Assembly: GCF_024599795.1 (NCBI RefSeq)
Contig: NZ_CP102246.1
Coordinates: 4,154,001-4,218,000 of the forward strand
DNA length: 64,000 bases
Origin: Enterobacter cloacae complex sp. R_G8
GTDB lineage: Bacteria; Pseudomonadota; Gammaproteobacteria; Enterobacterales; Enterobacteriaceae
Direction of reading: 5' to 3'
The translations under genes and the position numbers were made by a program. Of this stretch, positions 56,062 to 64,000 are shown piece by piece. Each line of letters begins with the position of its first letter. The stretch's first letter is position 1. The notes beneath the pieces were generated by a model. That model searched no databases. It saw nothing but the letters and a program-made list of their open reading frames with translations, and had not been told where the DNA came from.

Positions 56062-58194
56062 TTATTTTAGGACTCGCACCCAGTAAACCCCATGCTCATC
56101 ACGTTTCGCACCGTGGATATCCGTCTCGAAGCCCGGATAGTGGCGCCCGACAGAGCAGAGCATCAGCAGGAAATCGAGCACCGCCCGACTCTCTTCGGTG
56201 ATCATCTCCCCTGGCATCAACAGCGGAACGCCCGGCGGATAGGGCAGGATCATGTTGGCCGATACGCGTCCAACCAGATTTTCCAGCTCAACGGTTTCCA
56301 CCTCCCCTTTCACCTGGCGCTGCCAGGCGTTGTGCGGGGTCAGTTTCATCTCAGGCAAGACGTCAAACGCCTGCAGCATCAGGCGCGGCAGATCGTGCTG
56401 GCGGATCAGCTTGTGGATCCCCTGGGCCAGATCCTGTATACGCATATTGCGATAAAAGTCAGGATCTTCGGCGTAGAGATCCGGCAGCATATTCTTCACC
56501 CGCAGGTTGAGATCGTACGCACGCTTAAACTCCATCAGACCGCGCAGCAGACCCATCGCGCGGGTTTTATCAATCCCAATGCTGAACAGGAACAGCAGGT
56601 TATACGGTCCGGTCTTCTCCACCACCACGCCGCGCTCATCAAGGAATTTCGCCACCAGCGCGGCGGGAATGCCTTCATCGCTCATGTTGCCCTGTTCATC
56701 CATGCCCGGCGTCAGGATCGTCACTTTTACCGGGTCGAGGAACATATGGTCGGTATCGGCATCACGGAAGCCATGCCACTCTTCACCCGGCGCGACCGGC
56801 CAGCATTCGGCCTCGTCAATCTCATCCGGCTGCCAGATATCAAAGAACCATCCGTCAGCTTCATCTTTTAACCGCTGGACTTCTTTGCGGAAATGCAGCG
56901 CGCGCTCAACAGAACGATTGATGAGACGCTTGCCCGGATTGCCGCGCAACATCGCCGCTGCTGTTTCAATAGAGGCCACCAGCGGATAACTCGGTGAGGT
57001 GGTGGTGTGCATCATAAAGGCTTCGTTAAACGTCTCTTCGTCGTATTCACCTTTGATATGAATAAGCGAGGCCTGGGAAAACGCAGCCAGCATTTTGTGC
57101 GTCGATTGCGTTTCGAAAAACACCTTGCCCGGCACGCGTTCACCGCTCATCCCGCTTTTTCCGGCATAGATGGGGTGGAAATTGGTATAGGGAACCCACG
57201 CGGAATCAAAATGGATCGAGGGGACATCCAGCGTCTGTTTGATCCAGTTGGTGTTGTACAGCAGCCCGTCATAGGTGGAGTTGGTGATCACCGCGTGGAT
57301 CGGCCAGCTTGCCCCCGGGATCGCCGCGACCTTATTTTCGATGGCTGCGTGAGTGAATTCACGGCGCGGAATTCCCCCCAGGATCCCAAGCGCGTTACGC
57401 GTGGGCGACAGCCAGAGCGGCACGACATCGCTCATCATCAGCAGATGGGCCAGCGACTTATGGCAGTTCCGGTCAATGAGTAACGTACTCCCGGCTGGGG
57501 CGGCATACATGCCGACGATTTTGTTTGACGTCGAGGTGCCGTTGGTCACCATGTAACTCTGCTCGGCACCGAAGGTACGGGCGATGTACTCTTCGGCTTC
57601 CAGATGCGGGCCGGTATGATCCAGCAACGAACCAAGCTCGGTAACCGAAATCGATACGTCGGCTTTCAGCGTGTTGCCGCCAAAGAAATCATAGAACAGA
57701 CAGCCTACCGGACTTTTTTGATAGGCCGTTCCCGCCATATGGCCCGGCGTGCAAAAGGTGTACTTCCCTTCCTTCACATAGGTAAACAGCGCCCGGGTAA
57801 ATGGCGGCGTGATGTTATCCAGATACTCGCCGGTATATTGCTGAATGCGGGTCGCAATATCTTCAGCCACGCCGAGGGAGTATTCGAAAAACCACAGTGC
57901 CATACGCATATCCTGGGCACTGACATCCATGGTCGAGTGGGTATTGATAAACGCATACAGCGGGAGATATTCATTCAGCTTATTGATATCGCTGCACAGC
58001 TCCAGGTCGTATTCATCCCAGTCGAAGATCACGCCACAGATACGCGGGTTATGCTCAATGAACTTCAGCAAGTCAGCGCTGTTGTGCGGCCAGATCAACT
58101 GGTAGCCGCGTGACTGCAGGGCCTGCTCCAGCTCCTTGATGGGCTCATCTTTATAAAAGACGCCGTGTGGCCCCATAATGGCAATAATATTCAC
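56062..58194 (-). CDS. ldcC: Constitutive-type lysine decarboxylase
   Basis: The 710-residue PLP enzyme converts lysine to cadaverine and CO2, consuming a proton. A wing domain (about 1-130) precedes the aspartate-aminotransferase-type core. The PLP lysine is K367 in ETQSTHKMLAAFSQAS, and the cofactor contacts TNGTSTSNK and DSAWVPY are present. LdcC is chosen over the acid-induced CadA because it is between accA and yaeR without cadB, exactly as in K-12. Confidence 0.95.
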   Translation of the reverse strand: MNIIAIMGPHGVFYKDEPIKELEQALQSRGYQLIWPHNSADLLKFIEHNPRICGVIFDWDEYDLELCSDINKLNEYLPLYAFINTHSTMDVSAQDMRMALWFFEYSLGVAEDIATRIQQYTGEYLDNITPPFTRALFTYVKEGKYTFCTPGHMAGTAYQKSPVGCLFYDFFGGNTLKADVSISVTELGSLLDHTGPHLEAEEYIARTFGAEQSYMVTNGTSTSNKIVGMYAAPAGSTLLIDRNCHKSLAHLLMMSDVVPLWLSPTRNALGILGGIPRREFTHAAIENKVAAIPGASWPIHAVITNSTYDGLLYNTNWIKQTLDVPSIHFDSAWVPYTNFHPIYAGKSGMSGERVPGKVFFETQSTHKMLAAFSQASLIHIKGEYDEETFNEAFMMHTTTSPSYPLVASIETAAAMLRGNPGKRLINRSVERALHFRKEVQRLKDEADGWFFDIWQPDEIDEAECWPVAPGEEWHGFRDADTDHMFLDPVKVTILTPGMDEQGNMSDEGIPAALVAKFLDERGVVVEKTGPYNLLFLFSIGIDKTRAMGLLRGLMEFKRAYDLNLRVKNMLPDLYAEDPDFYRNMRIQDLAQGIHKLIRQHDLPRLMLQAFDVLPEMKLTPHNAWQRQVKGEVETVELENLVGRVSANMILPYPPGVPLLMPGEMITEESRAVLDFLLMLCSVGRHYPGFETDIHGAKRDEHGVYWVRVLK

Positions 58195-58250
58195 GGGCTT
58201 CCTCCTTAAAAAACATTAGCTAAGCATAGCCAGGGTAAACCGCAGGTATA

Positions 58251-58278
58251 AAAAAAGCCGCAACAGTGTGCGGCTTTT
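58251..58278 (-). terminator. Terminator after accA
   Basis: AAAAGCCGC and GCGGCTTTT pair around an 8-base loop, with a T-run on the minus strand. It separates accA from ldcC. Confidence 0.88.
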
Positions 58279-58294
58279 CAGATAATTGTGTAAC

Positions 58295-59254
58295 TTACGC
58301 GTAACCGTAGGTCATCAGACGCTGGTAACGGCGGTTGAGCAGATCATCTTTGCTCAGCACATCCAGGTCGGCCAGATCGGCCAGCAACTGCGCTTTCAGT
58401 GAAGCGGCCATCACTTCCGGCTTACGATGCGCACCACCCAGAGGCTCAGGGATGACGGTATCGATCAGCTTCAGCTCTTTCAGGCGTGGGGCAATGATAC
58501 CCATCGCTTCTGCAGCCAGAGGCGCTTTGTCGGCGCTCTTCCACAGAATAGAGGCACACCCTTCCGGAGAGATAACGGAATAGGTGCTGTACTGCAGCAT
58601 ATTCACTTTATCACCCACACCAATCGCCAGTGCACCACCGGAACCACCTTCACCGATGACGGTACAGATGACAGGCACCTTCAGGCGAGACATCTCACGC
58701 AGGTTACGTGCGATGGCTTCAGACTGACCGCGCTCTTCCGCACCCACGCCAGGGTAAGCACCCGGGGTGTCAATAAAGGTGATGATGGGCATGTTGAAAC
58801 GCTCAGCCATCTCCATCAGACGCAGGGCTTTACGGTAGCCTTCTGGTGCCGGCATACCAAAGTTACGACGGATCTTCTCTTTGGTTTCACGACCTTTCTG
58901 ATGGCCAATGATCATCACCGGACGTCCATCCAGACGAGCGATACCGCCAACGATAGCTTTATCGTCAGCGTAAGCGCGGTCGCCTGCCAGTTCGTCAAAT
59001 TCGTCAAACGCCAGGCGGACATAATCCAGGGTGTACGGACGCTGTGGGTGACGCGCCAACTGGGCGATCTGCCATGCGCCGAGATCGGCAAAGATTTTGC
59101 GCGTCAGTTCTACGCTTTTCTCACGCAGACGATGCACTTCTTCGTCGATGTTAATATCCAGTTTTTCATCCTGACGGCTTACCGCTGTCAGAGAATCGAT
59201 TTTCGCTTCCAGCTCAGCAATCGGCTGTTCGAAATCAAGGAAATTCAGACTCAT
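58295..59254 (-). CDS. accA: Acetyl-CoA carboxylase, carboxyltransferase subunit alpha
   Basis: AccA and AccD transfer the carboxyl group from biotin to acetyl-CoA, giving malonyl-CoA for fatty acid synthesis. The 319-residue crotonase-fold protein contains [26 protein letters not shown], quoted as the region around 125-150, and the oxyanion-hole glycines in [15 protein letters not shown]. It follows dnaE by 12 bases on the same strand, the usual enterobacterial arrangement. Confidence 0.97.
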   Translation of the reverse strand: MSLNFLDFEQPIAELEAKIDSLTAVSRQDEKLDINIDEEVHRLREKSVELTRKIFADLGAWQIAQLARHPQRPYTLDYVRLAFDEFDELAGDRAYADDKAIVGGIARLDGRPVMIIGHQKGRETKEKIRRNFGMPAPEGYRKALRLMEMAERFNMPIITFIDTPGAYPGVGAEERGQSEAIARNLREMSRLKVPVICTVIGEGGSGGALAIGVGDKVNMLQYSTYSVISPEGCASILWKSADKAPLAAEAMGIIAPRLKELKLIDTVIPEPLGGAHRKPEVMAASLKAQLLADLADLDVLSKDDLLNRRYQRLMTYGYA

Positions 59255-59266
59255 AGTATTCCTGTA

Positions 59267-62200
59267 TTAGTCAAACTCCAGTTCCACCTGCTCCGAACCA
59301 ATGAGGCCACGGAGATCGTTCAGTAAACGATCGCTCGGAGAGACACGCCACGTTGCACCAAAGCGCAACCGCGCACGTGCATCCGCCCTCTGATAGTAGA
59401 GATGTACTGGAATTGTCCCCGAGCGGTGGGGTTCCAGAGACTGACGGAGTCGGTTTAAAAGCTGGTCATCAATTTGCCTGTCCGTCAGCGAGATAGCAAG
59501 CCCGCGAGCATATTTTTCCCGGGCTTCGTCAATGTCCATCACTTCGCGGGCGGTCATTTTAAGCCCCCCGCTGAAGTCATCAAAGCTGACCTGTCCGCTG
59601 ACGATAAGTATGCGGTCTTTTTCCAGCAATTGCTGGTATTTATCCAGCGCGTCGGTGAATAACATCACCTCCAGACGCCCGGAACGGTCATCCAGGGTAC
59701 AGATGCCGATACGATTGCCGCGCTTGGTGACCATAACCCTTGCAGCAATCACGAGCCCCGCAGCCGTGGTGATTTTACCACGTTCTGTCGGATGCATGTC
59801 TTTCAGCCTGTAGCCTCCGACATAGCGCTCAATTTCTTTGATGTACTGGTTGATCGGGTGCCCCGTCAGGTACAAGCCTAACGTTTCACGCTCACCATCC
59901 AGCACCACCTGTTCTGGCCACGGCAGACAGCTGGCGTAAGACTGCTCGATCTGCTCTGGCTCTTCCGCCAGCACGCCGAACATGTCCGCCTGGCCAATGG
60001 CTTCCGCTTTTGCGTGCTGATCCGCCGCTTTCAGCGCGTCGCCAAGCGAGTTCATCAGCGCGGCGCGGTGCGGCCCCAGCCTGTCGAACGCACCGGACAT
60101 GATCAGTTTTTCCAGCACGCGGCGATTCAGTTTTTTGGTATCGGTACGGGCACACAGATCAAACAGCTCACGGAAATAACCACCGTTATTACGCGCTTCG
60201 ATGATTGCCTCAATCGGCCCTTCACCTACGCCTTTGATCGCGCCGATCCCGTACACGATCTCCCCGTCGTCGTTAACGTGGAAATGGTAAAGACCCGAGT
60301 TAATATCCGGCGGCAGGATCTTCAGCCCCATGCGCCAGCACTCATCCACCAGGCCAACCACCTTCTCGGTGTTATCCATATCGGCGGTCATTACCGCCGC
60401 CATAAATTCAGCCGGATAGTGCGCCTTCAGCCACAGGGTTTGATACGACACCAAAGCATAGGCGGCAGAGTGCGATTTGTTAAATCCATACCCGGCGAAT
60501 TTCTCCACCAGGTCAAAGATTTTCATGGCCAGCTCGCCGTCAACGCCGTTTTTCTTCGCGCCATCTTCAAAAATAGAGCGCTGCTTGGCCATCTCTTCCG
60601 GCTTTTTCTTACCCATTGCACGACGCAGCATATCCGCGCCGCCGAGCGTATAGCCGGAAAGCACCTGGGCAATCTGCATAACCTGTTCCTGGTACAGGAT
60701 GATGCCGTAGGTTGGCTCAAGTACCGGCTTCAGGCTTTCGTGCTGCCACTGAACGTCCGGGTAGGAAATCTCTTCCCGACCATGCTTACGGTCGATAAAG
60801 TTATCTACCATCCCCGACTGCAGCGGTCCCGGACGGAACAGCGCCACCAGTGCGATCATATCTTCGAAGCAGTCTGGCTGCAGACGCTTGATCAGATCTT
60901 TCATGCCGCGGGATTCAAGCTGGAAGACCGCGGTGGTCTCCGAGCGCTGCAGCATGTCGAAACTTTTCTTGTCATCCAGTGGGATGGCCGCGATATCCAG
61001 CGGCGGCTCGCCATTCTTCTCGCGGCGGGCGTTGATCATCTCCAGCGCCCAGTTGATGATGGTGAGCGTACGCAAACCGAGGAAGTCGAACTTCACCAGC
61101 CCGGCGTATTCCACGTCGTTCTTATCAAACTGGGTAACCGGGTGCTGACCGGCTTCATCGCAGTACAGCGGCGCGAAATCGGTAATTTTGGTCGGGGCGA
61201 TAACCACGCCACCCGCATGCTTACCGGCATTACGCGTGACGCCTTCCAGCTTACGCGCCATGTCGATCAGCGCTTTGACTTCTTCATCAGCTTCGTAGAT
61301 TTCCGGCAGCTGCGGCTCAGCTTCAAATGCTTTTGCCAACGTCATCCCCGGATCGGGCGGCACCAGCTTAGAGATGCGGTCTACAAAACCGTACGGATGC
61401 CCCAGCACGCGGCCCACGTCGCGGATAACCGCTTTTGCCGCCATCGTACCGAAGGTAATAATCTGCGATACCGCGTCACGGCCATACATATCCGCCACGT
61501 GCTCAATCACCTGGTCACGTTTTTCCATACAGAAGTCGACGTCAAAGTCGGGCATGGAGACACGTTCCGGGTTAAGGAAACGTTCGAACAGCAGGTCAAA
61601 CTCCAGAGGATCGAGGTCTGTAATCTTAAGCGCATAGGCCACCAGTGACCCTGCACCCGAACCACGTCCCGGACCAACCGGCACGCCGTTATCCTTCGAC
61701 CACTGGATAAACTCCATGACGATCAGGAAGTAGCCCGGGAAGCCCATCTGGTTAATAACCTGAAGTTCAATATCCAGGCGCTCGTCATACTCCGGACGAC
61801 GCTTTTTACGCTCTTCTTCATCCGGGAAAAGGAATTCCAGACGCTCTTCCAGACCTTCTTTCGATTTCATGACCAGGAAGTCTTCTGTGGTCATTTCCCC
61901 CGTCGGGAACTGCGGCAGGAAGTACTCACCAAGACGCACAGTGACGTTGCAGCGCTTGGCGATTTCGACGCTGTTTTCCAGCGCTTCAGGAATATCAGAG
62001 AAGAGTTCGCACATCTCCTCTTCGCTACGCATGTACTGCTGAGCAGAATAATTGCGCGGGCGCTTCGGATCGTCGAGAGTGAAGCCATCATGGATCGCCA
62101 CGCGAATCTCATGAGCGTCAAAATCCCCGGCTTCAAGGAAGCGTACATCGTTGGTTGCCACCACGGGCAGCCCGCGCGCTTCCGCAAGCGCCACAGCAGC

Positions 62201-62749
62201 ATGCAGATAGCTCTCTTCATCCGGACGACCAGTGCGGATCAGCTCCAGATAGTAACGATCCGGGAAGTATTCTTCGTAGAAAGACACGCACTGATCCACC
62301 AGCGCGCTATTGCCGCGCAGCAAGCATTTGCCTACATCACCCATGCGGCCGCCGGAGATCAGCAATAACCCTTCGTTCAGCTCCGCCAGCCAGTCTCTGT
62401 CAATCCATGGCCCCAGGGCGCCGTAACCGCGCTGGTAGGCTTTGGAGATAAGCAGGGTGAGATTCTGATAGCCCGTGTTATTCATCGCTAACACGGAAAT
62501 TTGCGTCATTTCGTCGCCGAGCAGTTCGCTCTGCACATGAAAATCAGCACCGACGATGGGTTTCATCCCCGCCCCGTGCGCCGTTCCATAGAACTTCACC
62601 AGACCACACAAGTTGGTAAAATCGGTGATCGCCAGCGCAGGCATGCCCAGTGAGGCCGCCTTTTTTACCAGCGGCCCGGTTTTCGCCAGCCCATCGATCA
62701 TGGAGTAGTCGCTATGCACCCGCAGGTGTACGAAACGTGGTTCAGCCAT
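59267..62749 (-). CDS. dnaE: DNA polymerase III alpha subunit
   Basis: The replicative polymerase, 1160 residues as in E. coli. A PHP domain ([13 protein letters not shown] at the start) is followed by the C-family palm with catalytic aspartates in PDFDVDF (about 400-405) and the third Asp in the [12 protein letters not shown] region. Fingers, the helix-hairpin-helix region, the beta-clamp motif QADMFG (about 920) and a C-terminal OB fold come next. Together with dnaQ this window encodes two of the three core subunits. Confidence 0.98.
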   Translation of the reverse strand: MAEPRFVHLRVHSDYSMIDGLAKTGPLVKKAASLGMPALAITDFTNLCGLVKFYGTAHGAGMKPIVGADFHVQSELLGDEMTQISVLAMNNTGYQNLTLLISKAYQRGYGALGPWIDRDWLAELNEGLLLISGGRMGDVGKCLLRGNSALVDQCVSFYEEYFPDRYYLELIRTGRPDEESYLHAAVALAEARGLPVVATNDVRFLEAGDFDAHEIRVAIHDGFTLDDPKRPRNYSAQQYMRSEEEMCELFSDIPEALENSVEIAKRCNVTVRLGEYFLPQFPTGEMTTEDFLVMKSKEGLEERLEFLFPDEEERKKRRPEYDERLDIELQVINQMGFPGYFLIVMEFIQWSKDNGVPVGPGRGSGAGSLVAYALKITDLDPLEFDLLFERFLNPERVSMPDFDVDFCMEKRDQVIEHVADMYGRDAVSQIITFGTMAAKAVIRDVGRVLGHPYGFVDRISKLVPPDPGMTLAKAFEAEPQLPEIYEADEEVKALIDMARKLEGVTRNAGKHAGGVVIAPTKITDFAPLYCDEAGQHPVTQFDKNDVEYAGLVKFDFLGLRTLTIINWALEMINARREKNGEPPLDIAAIPLDDKKSFDMLQRSETTAVFQLESRGMKDLIKRLQPDCFEDMIALVALFRPGPLQSGMVDNFIDRKHGREEISYPDVQWQHESLKPVLEPTYGIILYQEQVMQIAQVLSGYTLGGADMLRRAMGKKKPEEMAKQRSIFEDGAKKNGVDGELAMKIFDLVEKFAGYGFNKSHSAAYALVSYQTLWLKAHYPAEFMAAVMTADMDNTEKVVGLVDECWRMGLKILPPDINSGLYHFHVNDDGEIVYGIGAIKGVGEGPIEAIIEARNNGGYFRELFDLCARTDTKKLNRRVLEKLIMSGAFDRLGPHRAALMNSLGDALKAADQHAKAEAIGQADMFGVLAEEPEQIEQSYASCLPWPEQVVLDGERETLGLYLTGHPINQYIKEIERYVGGYRLKDMHPTERGKITTAAGLVIAARVMVTKRGNRIGICTLDDRSGRLEVMLFTDALDKYQQLLEKDRILIVSGQVSFDDFSGGLKMTAREVMDIDEAREKYARGLAISLTDRQIDDQLLNRLRQSLEPHRSGTIPVHLYYQRADARARLRFGATWRVSPSDRLLNDLRGLIGSEQVELEFD

Positions 62750-62787
62750 CTTCAGATTCCGCGTTACTTAATTGCTTGCGTATTGAT

Positions 62788-63384
62788 TCAGGACACCAGT
62801 CCCAGCGCGCGTTTCACCGGGCCAAAACTGCGCCGGTGATGCTCGGTTGCGCCATGTTCAGCCAGCTTTTCCAGATGGAATGCTGTTGGATACCCCTTAT
62901 GCTGAGCGAAGCCATACTGAGGGTAAGTGAGATCCAGCGCGGCCATTTCAGCGTCGCGGGTCACTTTGGCAATAATAGAAGCCGCACTGATTTCCGCGAC
63001 CCGGCTATCCCCTTTCACTACCGCCATGGAAGGCACGGGTAATGCAGGGCAACGGTTACCGTCAATAAGAACATACTCCGGGGCAATTTTCAGCCCCGCC
63101 ACCGCACGCTGCATCGCCAGCATGGTGGCATGCAGGATGTTCAACTCGTCGATTTCATGCGGCTCGGCACGCCCAAGGCTCCAGGCCAGTGCCTTGTCCT
63201 GAATCTCATCGAATAACGCCAGTCGGCGCTTCTCAGACAGCTTTTTGGAGTCGTTCAACCCGATAATCGGACGGGCAGGATCGAGGATCACCGCCGCGGT
63301 CACGACAGCGCCCACTAACGGACCGCGCCCCACTTCATCCACACCCGCCACAAGGTGGGTGTGAGGATAAATAAATTCCATCAT
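62788..63384 (-). CDS. rnhB: Ribonuclease HII
   Basis: RNase HII excises single ribonucleotides misincorporated in DNA. The 198-residue enzyme has the DEVGRG motif with acid residues D16 and E17, and further acidic residues in [16 protein letters not shown] EIDELNI and VLIDGN. Its ATG overlaps the lpxB stop, so the two are coupled. Length and start match E. coli RnhB. Confidence 0.97.
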   Translation of the reverse strand: MMEFIYPHTHLVAGVDEVGRGPLVGAVVTAAVILDPARPIIGLNDSKKLSEKRRLALFDEIQDKALAWSLGRAEPHEIDELNILHATMLAMQRAVAGLKIAPEYVLIDGNRCPALPVPSMAVVKGDSRVAEISAASIIAKVTRDAEMAALDLTYPQYGFAQHKGYPTAFHLEKLAEHGATEHHRRSFGPVKRALGLVS

Positions 63385-64000
63385 CTTGCTAACTCCAGCA
63401 CCGCATCAGCCGCTTGCTCATCGGCATTACAGCGGATCTGCTGATGCAGTTCGCGGAACGTATCATGCATCTGGTGGCTGGTCTTGCCGTTGGCAAGCAG
63501 CGGTAACAGCGCATCGGCCAGCGCCTGAGGCTGACACTCGTCCTGCAGAAGTTCTTTCACCAGCTCACGCCCGGCAAGCAGGTTTGGCAGCGAGACGTAC
63601 TCCGTCTTCACCAGGCGTTTGGCCAGCCAGAAGGTGAACGGCTTCATGCGATAGCCCACCACCATCGGACATTTCGCCAGCATGCACTCCAGGGCAGCCG
63701 TGCCGGACGCCAGCAACGCGGCATCGCTCGCGACCATCGCCTCACGGCCTTTTCCATCCAGCAGATGGATGTGAAGATCCGGCGCTACCTCGGCTTTAAT
63801 GCGCTCAAACTGCTCGCGGCGTTTGGCATTCACCAGTGGCACAACCACTTCGAGATCGGGATACGTATTACGCAGAATTTGCGCGGTTTTCAGGAAGTCC
63901 GCGCTCAGCATCTCCACTTCTGCGCCACGGCTGCCCGGCAGCAATGCCAGACAGTGCGCATCATGGGGGATCCCCAGCACGTCTCGCGCTGCGTTTTTAT
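63381..64000 (-). CDS. lpxB: Lipid-A-disaccharide synthase, N-terminal part beyond the window
   Basis: The C-terminal half of LpxB, which joins UDP-diacylglucosamine to lipid X to form the lipid A disaccharide at the inner membrane. The visible part includes the glycosyltransferase 19 elements [39 protein letters not shown] and [19 protein letters not shown]. The frame stays open to the edge and reads [13 protein letters not shown] there, as in E. coli. It precedes rnhB, dnaE and accA as in the lpx cluster. Confidence 0.97.
   Translation of the reverse strand, partial: KNAARDVLGIPHDAHCLALLPGSRGAEVEMLSADFLKTAQILRNTYPDLEVVVPLVNAKRREQFERIKAEVAPDLHIHLLDGKGREAMVASDAALLASGTAALECMLAKCPMVVGYRMKPFTFWLAKRLVKTEYVSLPNLLAGRELVKELLQDECQPQALADALLPLLANGKTSHQMHDTFRELHQQIRCNADEQAADAVLELAR

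Noticed and set aside
60014..61648. 544-codon plus-strand frame opposite dnaE
   Set aside because: dnaE is full length and conserved; the antisense frame has the His/Arg/Gln-rich composition of a reverse-frame artefact.

Overview
The window is chromosomal DNA of a member of the Enterobacteriaceae, most like Enterobacter, Lelliottia or a close relative. The evidence is the right-hand 33 kb. From dnaQ to lpxB it follows the E. coli K-12 order gene for gene (dnaQ-rnhA-yafS-gloB-mltD-yafE-yafD-yafC-dkgB-rRNA operon-gmhB-metNIQ-rcsF-trmO-proS-nlpE-arfB-yaeQ-yaeP-rof-tilS-yaeR-ldcC-accA-dnaE-rnhB-lpxB), and the proteins look close to their K-12 counterparts, but there are clear differences. A drug:H+ antiporter-like MFS gene lies between yafC and yafD. 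No yaeF is seen between nlpE and proS. The tRNA-Ala/tRNA-Ile spacer of the rRNA operon is long.

Positions 1-30442, on the 3' side of a tRNA-Asp gene, are accessory and devoted to the cell surface. From left to right they hold: the start of an AcpS-type phosphopantetheinyl transferase gene; a two-partner secretion pair (TpsB pore, TpsA filamentous adhesin); the polysaccharide-export trio wzc-wzb-wza without sugar genes; a divergent RcsA/BglJ-like LuxR-type regulator; an OmpA-domain envelope protein; and one 17.8-kb gene for a 5924-residue BapA-like adhesin. In K-12 the same side of this tRNA carries unrelated genes, and no integrase is visible here. The region is therefore best read as a genomic island, or a lineage-specific insertion, at a tRNA-Asp hotspot.

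The giant adhesin has an N-terminal prefix domain with a hydrophobic segment. About 44 canonical Ig-like domains follow. Most are arranged as eight successive five-domain units of about 521-540 residues, and four of these units repeat with an exact 1563-bp period. The C-terminal part has FG-GAP-like calcium-binding repeats, RTX-like repeats and a type I secretion signal. No type I secretion genes are in the window.

The most interesting hypothesis is regulatory. Sequences resembling half or most of an RcsAB box lie upstream of wza, tpsA and the giant adhesin gene, and the island encodes its own RcsA/BglJ-like regulator. This suggests a matrix module (polysaccharide export plus two secreted adhesins) controlled through RcsB. 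It is inference from motif reading and needs testing.

The right-hand part is housekeeping: proofreading (dnaQ), RNase HI and HII, glyoxalase II, a murein transglycosylase, an rRNA operon with tRNA-Ile, tRNA-Ala and tRNA-Asp, methionine import under MetJ control, Rcs and Cpx envelope sensors (RcsF, NlpE), ProRS, ribosome rescue (ArfB), Rho inhibition (Rof), TilS, lysine decarboxylase, acetyl-CoA carboxylase alpha, DNA polymerase III alpha and lipid A synthesis.
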